A DNA stretch of 64,000 nt from Clostridium chromiireducens. Its GTDB lineage: Bacteria > Bacillota > Clostridia > Clostridiales > Clostridiaceae. The stretch spans positions 1 through 64,000 of the forward strand of contig NZ_MZGT01000022.1 of the NCBI RefSeq assembly GCF_002029255.1, read 5' to 3'. Positions 38,588-47,748 of the stretch are shown here, piece after piece. The notes beneath the pieces are model-generated. The model saw nothing but the letters and a program-made list of their open reading frames with translations. It did no database searches and was not told the DNA's origin. Numbering within the stretch: the first letter of the stretch is position 1; each line of letters starts with the position of its first letter. The translations under genes and the position numbers were made by a program.

Positions 38588-39478
38588 TTACTTATCCTCC
38601 TTACATCCACAACCACCATGGTTGTGAGTATCTCCTTCTTCACTCTTTAATACAGATCTGCCTTCTTCTGTTTTGTACATTGTTTGTCTTCTCATTGATT
38701 CATCGAAGTCAACTAAATGCCCATCGAATTCTGGTCCATCAACACATGCGAATTTAACTTGCCCGCCTACAGTTACTCTACAAGCACCGCACATTCCAGT
38801 ACCATCAACCATAATAGGATTTAAACTAACAGTTGTCTTAATGCCAAGTTCTTTTGTAAGGATTGCCATAAACTTCATCATAATCATTGGTCCAATTACA
38901 ACAGCATGATCATATTTATTGCCTTGAACTTCAACCAATTCCTTTAAGCAATCTGTAACCCTACCGTTAAATCCATACGAACCATCATCAGTTGCAACAT
39001 ATAGGTTTCCCGCAACTTTTTTCATCTCTTCTTCTAATATTAATAATTCTTTATTTCTACTTCCAACTATAACATCGCATTTAATTCCATTTTCATGCAT
39101 CCATTTTACTTGTGGATATACTGGAGCTGCTCCAACTCCACCAGCAATAAAAATGATATTTTGCTTCTTTAAATCTTCAATATTTTCATGAACAAATTCA
39201 CTAGGTTGTCCTAACGGCCCAACAAAATCACAAACAAACTCTCCTTCTTCAAAAGAAGCCAGTTGTTTTGTTCCTTGTCCAACAGTTTGAAAAACTATTG
39301 CGACTGTTCCTTTTTCTTTATCGTAATCTGCTATTGTTAAAGGTATTCTTTCACCTTTTTCATCATTTTTTATAATTATAAATTGACCTGGTTTTGCTGA
39401 TTTAGCAACTCTAGGTGCTTCTATATCCATTAAGAATATATTATCCGTAAGTTCTCTTTTGCTAACTATTTTATACAA
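38588..39478 (-). CDS. nfnA: NfnA, small subunit of electron-bifurcating transhydrogenase
   Basis: Ferredoxin-NADP reductase-like subunit binding FAD, NAD(H) and a [2Fe-2S] cluster; with NfnB it couples reduced ferredoxin and NADH to make NADPH. FAD region RIPLTIADYD, nucleotide domain IFIAGGVGAAPVYP, and the cluster motif GTGMCGACRVTVGGQVKFACVDGP. After this the protein has a tail, THNHGGCGCKEDK, rich in His and Cys, that could bind a metal. The start is TTG at 39478 behind GGGGGT. It is co-transcribed with nfnB. The operon supplies NADPH, which fits the neighbouring alcohol dehydrogenase. Confidence 0.92.
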   Translation of the reverse strand: MYKIVSKRELTDNIFLMDIEAPRVAKSAKPGQFIIIKNDEKGERIPLTIADYDKEKGTVAIVFQTVGQGTKQLASFEEGEFVCDFVGPLGQPSEFVHENIEDLKKQNIIFIAGGVGAAPVYPQVKWMHENGIKCDVIVGSRNKELLILEEEMKKVAGNLYVATDDGSYGFNGRVTDCLKELVEVQGNKYDHAVVIGPMIMMKFMAILTKELGIKTTVSLNPIMVDGTGMCGACRVTVGGQVKFACVDGPEFDGHLVDFDESMRRQTMYKTEEGRSVLKSEEGDTHNHGGCGCKEDK

Positions 39479-39579
39479 TCTTTGTACCCCCTATAATTTA
39501 AATAGCTAAACAGTAATTCATCATTACTTATATTTACTATTTTTCTATGTTATTCCTAATAGTTTTCATAATAACAAAA

Positions 39580-39597
39580 GCTCTCTAAGGCGAGAGC
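39580..39597 (-). terminator. Terminator candidate after the alcohol dehydrogenase gene
   Basis: GCTCTC and GAGAGC form a short GC-rich stem; on the minus strand it is followed by TTTTGTT. It is 218 bp beyond the stop codon, with AT-rich sequence of no visible content between. Confidence 0.55.
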
Positions 39598-39814
39598 CGT
39601 TGCTATCAAATAACTTTCTAACGATATCTTAATATATTAATTCAATTAAGTCCATAGGAATTTTTTAACCTTAATCCAATTAACTTTTATATAAATAAAA
39701 TTGTCACTCTATTTAACTTAAAACTATTCTTCTTAATTTGGTTTATACTAAAAAAATAGTTATTCTAATTCTTAGTTCATCTTTAATTATAATGAATCTA
39801 TTTGACAGAACTTA

Positions 39815-40981
39815 TTATAAGTTAACCTTTGTTCCATAATATGTGCATTCAAATAATTTTTCCATTGTTGAATCGTCTATTTCTCTTGGATTTGAACCAG
39901 TACACGCATCTAAAACTGCATTATGAGCTACGAATGAAAGATTAGCTTTGAAATCAGCTTCTTCAACTCCATATTCTTTCATTGAATGAGGGATACTTAA
40001 TTTATCATTTAATTCATTTATTACTGCTATTAATGCATCTGTTAATTCTGCATCGCTATTTCCTTCCAATTTCAATGCTCTTGCTATATCAGCATATCTA
40101 TTTTCACATTTTACCCTGTTGTATTGAATTACATATGGTAAGAAAATTGCATTAGCACATCCATGAGGAATATGGAATACCGCTCCTACCTTATGAGCCA
40201 TTGAGTGAACTATTCCAAGTAACGCATTTGAGAATGCCATTCCAGCTAAACATTGAGCTTCATGCATTAAATCTCTAGCAGTTTTATCTCCTTCATATGA
40301 TTTAACTAAGTTTTCTTGAACCATCTCTATTGCCTTAATAGCTAATGGATCTGAAAAATTTGATCTAAGTGATGCAGTATATGCTTCTATAGCATGAGTT
40401 AATGCATCCATTCCAGTATGAGCTGTTAATTTAGCAGGCATTGTTTGAGCTAGCGCTGGATCTACTATAGCTATATCTGGAGTTATATTAAAATCAGCTA
40501 ATGGGTATTTAATCTTTTCTGTATAATTTGTGATTACAGAAAATGCTGTTACTTCTGTAGCTGTACCACTTGTAGATGGAATAGCTACAAATTTGGCTTT
40601 TTGTCTAAGCTCTGGTAATCCAAATGGAACAACTGCTTGTTCAAACGTAAAGTCTGGGTATTCGTAGAATATCCACATAGCTTTTGCTGCGTCTATTGGT
40701 GATCCACCACCCATAGCAACAATCCAATCAGGCTCAAAGTTTCTCATAGCTTCTGCACCCTTCATTACGGTTTCAACTGATGGATCTGGTTCTACCCCTT
40801 CAAATAATTCAACTTCCATTCCAGCTTCTTTTAGATAGTCTTCTACTTGCTTTAAAAAGCCAAACTTCTTCATTGATCCACCGCCAACAACTACAAAAGC
40901 TTTCTTTCCTTTTAAAGTCTTAAGAACTTCAAGCGATCCTTCTCCATGGTATAAATCTCTTGGTAAAGTAAAACGTGCCAT
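39815..40981 (-). CDS. Iron-containing alcohol dehydrogenase (NADPH-butanol dehydrogenase type)
   Basis: Group III alcohol dehydrogenase of 388 residues reducing butyraldehyde/acetaldehyde in solvent formation. Nucleotide site GGGSMKKFGF and MGGGSPIDAAKAMWIFYE, conserved ATEVTAFSVIT, and iron ligands in DPALAQTMP, HTGMDALTHAIEAY, SMAHKVGAVFHIPHGCANA (His residues). The sequence closely resembles the clostridial NADPH-dependent butanol dehydrogenase of C. saccharobutylicum and C. beijerinckii as I remember it. A sigma-54 promoter lies 118 bp upstream and a sigma-54 activator gene follows that region, so expression is probably under that control. Confidence 0.93.
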   Translation of the reverse strand: MARFTLPRDLYHGEGSLEVLKTLKGKKAFVVVGGGSMKKFGFLKQVEDYLKEAGMEVELFEGVEPDPSVETVMKGAEAMRNFEPDWIVAMGGGSPIDAAKAMWIFYEYPDFTFEQAVVPFGLPELRQKAKFVAIPSTSGTATEVTAFSVITNYTEKIKYPLADFNITPDIAIVDPALAQTMPAKLTAHTGMDALTHAIEAYTASLRSNFSDPLAIKAIEMVQENLVKSYEGDKTARDLMHEAQCLAGMAFSNALLGIVHSMAHKVGAVFHIPHGCANAIFLPYVIQYNRVKCENRYADIARALKLEGNSDAELTDALIAVINELNDKLSIPHSMKEYGVEEADFKANLSFVAHNAVLDACTGSNPREIDDSTMEKLFECTYYGTKVNL

Positions 40982-41099
40982 AAATTTAATTCCTCCTAAT
41001 ATTTATCTGTCATTTTTTATTTTGACATATTTAAAAACAAGGTTATGTATAATTTCTAGGTTTTCTATAATATGTCTTTCTAACCACATGATTATATTA

Positions 41100-41116
41100 A
41101 GCAATATTCATGCCAA
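41100..41116 (-). promoter_or_regulatory. Sigma-54 (-24/-12) promoter of the alcohol dehydrogenase gene
   Basis: Minus strand TTGGCATGAATATTGCT matches the sigma-54 consensus (TTGGCAc-N5-TTGCT) with the exact GG-to-GC spacing, one mismatch at the last base of the -24 element. Confidence 0.85.
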
Positions 41117-41331
41117 CTTGTTATAATTTTATCAATCTTTCTACTAAATCCTTCAAAATTATTCCTTATACATCAAAAAACATATGAAAAATAATCTGCA
41201 TTCATTCTTAATCCCATACTTCCCACAGTTTTCTCTTAAATATAAAGTATTAAATAAATTATATTCAAATTTAATCTATCCATTTGCCGTCAGCTTACGA
41301 CATTTTTCTATTCAACGTTTTGAAATAAAAA

Positions 41332-41400
41332 TGTCCTAAAACATTACACATTATCATATAATTACTGTGTTATTTTAGGACAGTGTATTATTTTAGGACA
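41332..41400. promoter_or_regulatory. Three-copy repeat: upstream activator sites and/or terminator
   Basis: Unit TGTCCTAAAA followed by YA..ACAC occurs at 41332-41350 (plus), from 41382 leftward (minus) and from 41400 leftward (minus). The inverted outer pair followed by TTTTTATTT could also terminate the activator gene. The third copy covers that gene's stop codon. The position, 215-285 bp above the -24 element, suits enhancer sites. Confidence 0.6.
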
Positions 41401-43366
41401 TTTTAATATTATATTTTTTTATTTTTAAGTACAATGTATTTCTACTTATACCTAAAGTCTTTGCAACTTTGCTCATGTTATGATTGCATAATTTTATCGC
41501 AGCTTTGATAGCTTTACTTTCTATTATCTCTAAATTAAATTCTTCTTCATTTGCGTCAAAAATTTCACTAAATCTTTTTTTATTATTTTCATTATGCATT
41601 ATTTCTAGATAATTTACTTTACTTTCCCTATTCCAATCATTTATTGATTCTAGTTCATTAATTTCTTCAGAGATTCTATAATCATTTTCATCCCATAAAT
41701 CAAAAGATAACTTTCCATCTAAATTCACTATATTCTCTATATAGTTTTCTAACTGCCTTATGTTTCCTGGCCAATTGTAGCTTAATAGATTACTATATAA
41801 TTCTTCACTAATATCTGGAATTGGTTTATTCAATTTGAAAGATTTTATTCTAAAGAAATATTCTATAAGCTTAACTACATCGCCTTTTCTTTCTCTTAGT
41901 GGAGGCAGCTTTATCGGAATAACGCATAACCTATAATACAAATCCTCTCTAAAATTCCCTTTTTTCACTTCATTTTTAAGGTTCTTATTTGTAGCCGCTA
42001 TTACTCTAATATCTATAGAAATTTCCCTACTTCCACCAAGTCTTGTTACTCTACTATTTTGAAGTACCCTGAGTAGCTTAACTTGCATATCTAATGGCAT
42101 TTCTCCAATTTCATCTAAGAACAAGGTTCCACCATTTGCTATCTCAAATTTTCCGGGATTTCCTCCTTTTTTTCCTCCAGTAAAAGTGCCATCCTCATAT
42201 CCAAATAATTCACTTTCAATTATATTGGCTGGTATAGCGCCACAGTTAATGGCTATGAATTTATTACTTCTTCTTAAGCTATAATTGTGCATAGCCTGGG
42301 CTAAAACTTCTTTTCCTGTCCCACTTTCTCCCTGAATCAATACTGTTGAAGGGCTATTTGAAATAATTTTACAATTTGTTATCACATTCTCTATTGCAGC
42401 ACTTTCGCCAATTATATCATTAAAGGTAAAAAATGCTCCACTAACATTTTTAATATCAATCTCTTCTTTTTCATTACTCATAGTTACAACCAGTCCAACA
42501 GTAATATCCTTATGTTTTATGCCCTTGAAAAAAAGTTTGGTTTTATAGCTACTTGTATGCTTTAATTTTACTTCCTTAATTATAGGTCTATTTCTTTTGT
42601 CCGATTCTTCTATAATGTTTCCTAAATCGGGTAAAATATAATGCATCTCTTCGCCTAGTAAAGAATATTTATCTCTATTAAATATTTCAGCACCTAACTT
42701 ATTTATATTAATAATCTTGCCATCTTTGTCTATAATCATAATCCCTTTGTCCACATTATCTATAACACTTTCCATATAATTATAGGTCTGAATCAAAATA
42801 TCACTAATTTTTTTCTTATCTAATTCATTTTCAATTGCTTTTACTCCAAAAACTACTAGTCCCAATGTATGTGGATGTTTCATATTACTTCTTCCTGTTA
42901 AATTCAAAGTTCCTATAATCTCACCACTGCTATTATGAATAGGTGCAGCTGAACAAGTTAATTTTTGAAAACCTTGAATGTAATGCTCATTGGCAGTTAT
43001 TTGAATGCACCTATCTTCTTTTATAGCAGTTCCCATCGCATTCGTTCCTATGTTCTGCTCATCCATATAGGCACCAATATTAATATTATCCACTTCTAGT
43101 TTTCCACTATTTTCTTCTGCACCTTTTATATATAGAATACACCCATCTCTATCTGTTAATAATATAATGAATTCATTATCCATAACTGCTGAAAAAACCA
43201 TATCTATATATACTTTGGATACTTCAATCAATTCCTTATTATCATTTAGAATCTTTTCCAACTTTGAACCAAATAGGATCTTTTTTGAGTAATTAGATTT
43301 CTTCTCAACGCCATAGCTTTCACTTCTCCTATGAGAATTTTCAATTAATATTTCTTTACTATCCAT
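41393..43366 (-). CDS. Sigma-54-dependent activator, AcoR/AdhR-like
   Basis: About 657 residues: GAF-type sensor (about 40-170), PAS domain (about 190-300), AAA+ sigma-54 domain with Walker A GESGTGKE (near residue 347), Walker B GGTLFLDEIGEM, and C-terminal Fis-type helix-turn-helix (MSKVAKTLGISRNTLYLKIKKY). The sigma-54 contact loop reads GTFTGG instead of GAFTGA. ATG 43366 follows GGAG; the frame stays open another 62 codons but has no comparable site. It is next to a sigma-54 promoter for the alcohol dehydrogenase. From memory, a similar regulator called AdhR controls alcohol dehydrogenase genes in C. beijerinckii. Confidence 0.88.
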   Translation of the reverse strand: MDSKEILIENSHRRSESYGVEKKSNYSKKILFGSKLEKILNDNKELIEVSKVYIDMVFSAVMDNEFIILLTDRDGCILYIKGAEENSGKLEVDNINIGAYMDEQNIGTNAMGTAIKEDRCIQITANEHYIQGFQKLTCSAAPIHNSSGEIIGTLNLTGRSNMKHPHTLGLVVFGVKAIENELDKKKISDILIQTYNYMESVIDNVDKGIMIIDKDGKIININKLGAEIFNRDKYSLLGEEMHYILPDLGNIIEESDKRNRPIIKEVKLKHTSSYKTKLFFKGIKHKDITVGLVVTMSNEKEEIDIKNVSGAFFTFNDIIGESAAIENVITNCKIISNSPSTVLIQGESGTGKEVLAQAMHNYSLRRSNKFIAINCGAIPANIIESELFGYEDGTFTGGKKGGNPGKFEIANGGTLFLDEIGEMPLDMQVKLLRVLQNSRVTRLGGSREISIDIRVIAATNKNLKNEVKKGNFREDLYYRLCVIPIKLPPLRERKGDVVKLIEYFFRIKSFKLNKPIPDISEELYSNLLSYNWPGNIRQLENYIENIVNLDGKLSFDLWDENDYRISEEINELESINDWNRESKVNYLEIMHNENNKKRFSEIFDANEEEFNLEIIESKAIKAAIKLCNHNMSKVAKTLGISRNTLYLKIKKYNIKMS

Positions 43367-43544
43367 AAAGGCATCTCCATCCTTTGTAGTTATATTGATT
43401 AATTTAATATAGATCTTTTCTAGTTTTAGACATGCCTCTATTATATTGAATTGATTTTCACATATCAAGCTATGATATAAATTTATAAATATTGTTAAGA
43501 CAATATTTATTTTAATATCATCCCTATATATTATCCAAAAAAAT

Positions 43545-43589
43545 AAGTGCAAATGTTAAATCTAAATATTAGACTTAACACCTACACTT
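43545..43589 (-). terminator. Terminator of the thiolase gene
   Basis: A segmented stem (AAGTG/CACTT, GTTAA/TTAAC, TCTAA/TTAGA) is followed on the minus strand by ATTTTTTTGG. Confidence 0.75.
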
Positions 43590-43651
43590 AAACATATCAA
43601 GGTCATAAATTAGGCTAAAATAAACTTATAGTTTTTATTGAAAATTTAAAT

Positions 43652-44830
43652 TTATTCTCTTTCAACTACTAGTGCAGTCCCTTGACCTCCACCGATACAT
43701 AAAGTAGCAAGACCTTTCTTTGCATCTCTTTTTTCCATTGCATGCAATAAAGTAACTAATATACGTGCTCCAGATGCTCCTATTGGATGTCCAAGTGCAA
43801 TAGCTCCTCCATTAACATTAACTTTACTCATATCTAGATTCAAATCTCTAGCTATTGCTATACTTTGTGATGCATAAGCTTCATTTGCTTCTATTAGATC
43901 TAACTCTTCAGCTTTCAAGTTTATTTTATCTAAAGCAGCTTTTGTTGCATGGAATGCTCCATATCCCATTATTGCTGGGTCTAGCCCTGCTGATCCATAT
44001 GAAGTAATTTTAGCAAGTGGTTTTATTCCAAGAGCTTTAGCTTTATCCGCACTCATTATTACTAATGCTGCTGCTCCATCATTTAATCCAGATGCGTTTC
44101 CTGCTGTTACAGTACCATTTTCTTTAAAAATAGGCTTAAGTTTTTTTAATGCTTCTATAGTATTACCAAACCTAGGGAATTCATCTTGGTCAAATATTAT
44201 ATCACCTTTTTTAGTTTTGATTACTACAGGAACAATTTCATCTTTAAATTCTCCATTCTTTATAGCATTTTCAGCTTTTTGTTGTGATAAAAGTGAAAAT
44301 TCATCCTGTTCTTCTCTTGTTACATTCCATTTTTCGGCTACATTTTCGGCAGTTACACCCATATGATAATCATTGAAAGCATCCCACAAACCATCTTTTA
44401 TCATTTCATCAACTAATTCTCCATGACCCATTCTTTGTCCCCATCTTGCATTATTAAGTAAAAATGGTGCACTAGACATGTTTTCCATTCCACCTACTAC
44501 AATAGCATCAGCATCTCCTGATTTAATAATTTGAGCTGCTAAACTAATAGATCTTAAGCCTGATCCGCAAACCTTATTGATTGTAAAAGCTGGTATTTCT
44601 ATAGGTAATCCAGCTTTTACAGCAGCTTGTCTTGCTGGATTTTGTCCTAAACCTGCTTGAAGAACATTTCCGAAAATCACTTCATTAATTTCTTCTGGAT
44701 TTATATTGGCCCTCTTAACAGCCTCTTTTATTACTATAGCTCCTAAATCTACAGCTGGTACATCCTTTAAAGTCTTACCATATGCTCCTATTGCTGTTCT
44801 TACTGCACTTACTATTACTACATCTCTCAT
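43652..44830 (-). CDS. thlA: Acetyl-CoA acetyltransferase (thiolase)
   Basis: Condenses two acetyl-CoA to acetoacetyl-CoA, the first step to butyrate, butanol and acetone. Active-site residues are visible: Cys near 88 in [11 protein letters not shown], His in [16 protein letters not shown] and the second Cys in [13 protein letters not shown]. Length 392 is standard. AGGAGG precedes the ATG. It is monocistronic. A near copy of the operator found before the downstream TetR gene lies 53-72 bp upstream of its start, suggesting repression by that regulator. Confidence 0.95.
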   Translation of the reverse strand: MRDVVIVSAVRTAIGAYGKTLKDVPAVDLGAIVIKEAVKRANINPEEINEVIFGNVLQAGLGQNPARQAAVKAGLPIEIPAFTINKVCGSGLRSISLAAQIIKSGDADAIVVGGMENMSSAPFLLNNARWGQRMGHGELVDEMIKDGLWDAFNDYHMGVTAENVAEKWNVTREEQDEFSLLSQQKAENAIKNGEFKDEIVPVVIKTKKGDIIFDQDEFPRFGNTIEALKKLKPIFKENGTVTAGNASGLNDGAAALVIMSADKAKALGIKPLAKITSYGSAGLDPAIMGYGAFHATKAALDKINLKAEELDLIEANEAYASQSIAIARDLNLDMSKVNVNGGAIALGHPIGASGARILVTLLHAMEKRDAKKGLATLCIGGGQGTALVVERE

Positions 44831-44882
44831 TTTCTATTCCTCCTATAATTTAACATATTCTTGTCACTTGTTAACAAATATT

Positions 44883-44902
44883 AATAGACCAGTTTGTTTA
44901 TT
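44883..44902. promoter_or_regulatory. TetR-type operator copy in the thiolase promoter
   Basis: AATAGACCAGTTTGTTTATT is an imperfect dyad. With the following TTTTGT it matches the element before the tetR gene (46309-46328) at all but two or three positions over about 25 bp. Confidence 0.6.
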
Positions 44903-44944
44903 TTGTTTTTTAAAAAATATATCCTAAATTTAAATTGGATTTAT

Positions 44945-45685
44945 CTAAATACTTCTACATGCTGGGCATAGTTTTAAACAATTAAAACAATAATATTGTG
45001 TTGTATATGCAGTGGCTTGATAATAAGGAAAGAATTCCATCGTCATTGCTTGCCTTTCTTCTTTACTAGCCTCAACATATTTATCTAAAAATGATAAGTA
45101 TGATACAAAGGAAAACGGCTGCGAAACTGTCATACATTTTCTCACATCGGTTTTACCTTCTTCATCTAAAGCCTTTGCTGGACAACTTTTAACACAAATA
45201 TTACAATCATTACAAAATCTATTTTCTATTTTATCGTCTGGCTCAATCTCTAAATTAGTGACTATTGCAGTGAAAGTAACTCTTGTTCCAAACTTAGGAT
45301 GTATAACAAGATTGTGTCTTCCAAAAGTTCCTAACCCCGCTGCCACTGCAGCATGCCTAAGGGATACTGCTGAGGTTCCTCCCCTAGGAAATGATTCTGG
45401 TATGGAAAGAATCTTTGCATTAAATTCCTCCTCTAAATAATGACATATCTTATAAGCATCAGATCTCATTACCTCTTTCTTATCCAATCTTCCATTCATT
45501 GCTAGTTGAGGATCGCTACTCTCACAAGTCGTCAATTCTTTATAAGCCATTACTATTATTGATTTTGCTCTAGGAAAAAAAGATTCTATTTTAGGTGTAT
45601 TTGGACTTAAATATTCAGATACTGATGCAAATCCTACATCATCTACTCCTCTGCTTTTAATATAATTTCTTATTTGTTCTTTCAT
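44945..45685 (-). CDS. QueG-like double [4Fe-4S] protein
   Basis: A 246-residue soluble iron-sulfur protein. Central flavin/cobalamin-site-like region (SAVSLRHAAVAAGLGTFGRHNLVIHPKFGTRVTF) and a ferredoxin-type cluster CNDCNICVKSCPAKA, plus a second group CFNCLKLCPAC at the extreme C-terminus. This layout is that of epoxyqueuosine reductase-like proteins, but it is shorter than QueG (about 380) and lacks the HEAT repeat end, so it is a paralogue of unknown substrate. It overlaps the tetR gene by 4 bp and is the second gene of that operon. Confidence 0.8.
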   Translation of the reverse strand: MKEQIRNYIKSRGVDDVGFASVSEYLSPNTPKIESFFPRAKSIIVMAYKELTTCESSDPQLAMNGRLDKKEVMRSDAYKICHYLEEEFNAKILSIPESFPRGGTSAVSLRHAAVAAGLGTFGRHNLVIHPKFGTRVTFTAIVTNLEIEPDDKIENRFCNDCNICVKSCPAKALDEEGKTDVRKCMTVSQPFSFVSYLSFLDKYVEASKEERQAMTMEFFPYYQATAYTTQYYCFNCLKLCPACRSI

Positions 45686-46269
45686 GCTTTCACCTCCTTA
45701 AAATTTTCATATATATCTATTAAATCCCTTAACATCATTTTTAATACTTCTACATCTTTGCCTATTCTATAATACAGTAAATATCCTTCATATATAGCAA
45801 AAGCACGATTTGATAAAATATCTATCTTGTCCTCTGGTATATCTGAAAACTTAAGAACAGAGGCAAAAATATGTATTAATTTTTTCATAGATTTATAATA
45901 ATATTCTGAGATGTCTGGATCAGAAAAAGCTATTTCGAGGCCTAATACCGCAAAAGGACACCCATAATGTTTTTCATTTTCTGCTTCTTCAATCATTTTC
46001 TGTACTATTTCAGTTATAAAATCTGTCCAAATCTTTCCCTTAGAAGTGTTAAATATCCATGTTCCAATTTTGTTTTCATAATAAGCTGAAACATTAATAG
46101 CTAAGTCTTTTTTACTTGCAAAGTGAAAATAAAATGATCCTTTAGGTAATCCTGTACCTGCTAAAATATCATTAATTCCAGTTGCATTATATCCTTTTTG
46201 CAAAAACAACTCTGCAGCACATTCAATTAATCTTATTTTGGACTGCTCTCCTTTTGTTGTCTTAATCAT
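45682..46269 (-). CDS. TetR-family regulator (YxaF/LmrA-like)
   Basis: A 195-residue repressor: N-terminal helix-turn-helix (about 8-55; LFLQKGYNATGINDILAGTGLPKGSFYFHFASKKDLA) and an all-helical ligand domain with a FAVLGLEIAFSDPDISEYYY segment, as in the YxaF/LmrA group (TetR_C_13). GAGGTG precedes the ATG. A dyad AATAGAC-N6-GTCTATT lies 40 bp upstream; members of this group recognise TAGACC..GTCTA-type dyads as I recall. The same element recurs before the thiolase gene. Confidence 0.9.
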   Translation of the reverse strand: MIKTTKGEQSKIRLIECAAELFLQKGYNATGINDILAGTGLPKGSFYFHFASKKDLAINVSAYYENKIGTWIFNTSKGKIWTDFITEIVQKMIEEAENEKHYGCPFAVLGLEIAFSDPDISEYYYKSMKKLIHIFASVLKFSDIPEDKIDILSNRAFAIYEGYLLYYRIGKDVEVLKMMLRDLIDIYENFKEVKA

Positions 46270-46308
46270 TTTATCACCTCGAATAGATTGTTAAATTCTT
46301 AACTTAAT

Positions 46309-46328
46309 AATAGACCACTTTGTCTATT
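46309..46328. promoter_or_regulatory. TetR-type operator before the tetR operon
   Basis: Perfect dyad AATAGAC-N6-GTCTATT, 40 bp before the tetR start codon, followed by TTTGTC. Probably autoregulatory. Confidence 0.65.
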
Positions 46329-46379
46329 TTGTCAATTATAATTATAAAATTCTTATTAATAATTCTGTAAATATAAAAT

Positions 46380-46421
46380 AAAAGTTATAGGCTTTATTTT
46401 TTATTACGCACTATAACTTTT
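46380..46421 (-). terminator. Terminator hairpin after the metallophosphoesterase gene
   Basis: AAAAGTTATAG and CTATAACTTTT form an 11-bp stem with a 20-nt loop, about 110 bp after the stop codon and before the tetR promoter. Confidence 0.6.
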
Positions 46422-46532
46422 ATAATTTTTCTTAATTCTATATTTTCATCCATACTATAGACAGATATTTATTTAATAGTTGTAGCTATAATCTATTTTT
46501 ATTCAAATATCACGGCTTAAATAGCTATTGCC

Positions 46533-47691
46533 TTACATAAATTGAATTTCTATATCTACAATTTCACTTTTGCTGCCAATACGTATGGGAGGCCCCCAAG
46601 TTCTTGCTCCACTTGAAACTATAATTTGGAAGTTACCTATCTTTAAATATCCATAATCCTTTTTAAAAACTCTTTTTGTAATCAAATTAAATGGAAAGAA
46701 CTGCCCTTTATGCGTATGACCAGATAACTGTAAATCAACTCCTGTCTTGATAGGCTCTTCTAAATTAGATGGCTGATGATCTAGTACAATTATAGGCAGG
46801 TTTTTATCAATCCCATCCATTAATTCTAAAAACTCTTTACGTTTTGTTCCATTGATTCTTTCATAAAACTTATCCTCGCGTCCTATTATGTAAAAACTTT
46901 TATTGATATTAATAACACTATCCCTTAATATATTAATTCCAACCTTTTCAAAATTATCAATTCTATATGTAGAATCACCTTTATGATCATAGTCATGATT
47001 TCCGAGTGATGCATAAATCCCATATTTGCTTTTAACATTTTTTAAAATGATTTTGCATACTATCAAAATCATATAGAGCCATATCTCGGTCAGCATCAAT
47101 AATATCTCCTGCAAATAATACAATATCAGGTTTTATTTCATTAATCTTTTCAACTAGTTTTTTCATCCCCTTATCTTTTAAATCACTTAGATGGATATCA
47201 GATGAAAGAGCGATATGTAATCTTTTTAAAGGACCTGCTTGTTTTTCTATATTTAACTTATATGATGTAACTCTCAAATTCTTAGCATTTATAGTCCCAT
47301 ATATAAGTAAAATTGATACTGTAATTAAAACTAATAGCCCTATTCTAAAAGAATTATTTTCTTTACTTAGAATCTGCAATGGGATTAAGTGAAACCATAT
47401 TCCTAACATATTAATTAAATTTAACGTAATAATACACATCGTGAAATATGTTAAAGCAGCCAGCCAATAGGAAGCCAATAAATATATTCTATGTTGTAAG
47501 AACTTTGGTAAATAGTGATTCAATATAACTCCAACAAAACTAAACAAAACAATTATAAAAAAAATACTCCAGTATACTTCAATATTCATAAATGACATTG
47601 CATCCCCCATGTTATCCCGAAACCATGAGCCTATATAATAATTTAAACCGAAATATAATAACAAAATGATGCTGATTATCATGTAAAACAT
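46533..47691 (-). pseudogene. Metallophosphoesterase, membrane-anchored, frameshifted
   Basis: Two overlapping frames make one protein. The 5' frame (47691 to 47032) gives about five membrane helices and the first phosphoesterase motifs (SSDIHLS, LFAGDIID), then stops after NHFKKC. The 3' frame (continuing to 46533) gives KSKYGIYASLGNHDYDH, LDHQPSN and LSGHTHKGQFFPF, the remaining metal-binding motifs of a YkuE/YaeI-like calcineurin-fold hydrolase. Removing one A from the A6 run at 47038-47043 (T on the plus strand) joins them as NHFKNVKSKYG. The substrate would be a lipid-linked phosphodiester or similar. The break may be a real mutation, a switchable tract or a sequencing error. Confidence 0.85.
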
Positions 47692-47748
47692 ATCTTCCCT
47701 CTTTCATCCATTGTGTATAATTTAAAAGTTAAAATCTCACTTTTTTAT

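Noticed and set aside
44866..44890. Rex-like site in the thiolase promoter
   Set aside because: TTGTTAACAAATATTAA has one good half (TTGTTAA), but the second half is off spacing and mismatched against TTGTTAA-N4-TTAACAA.
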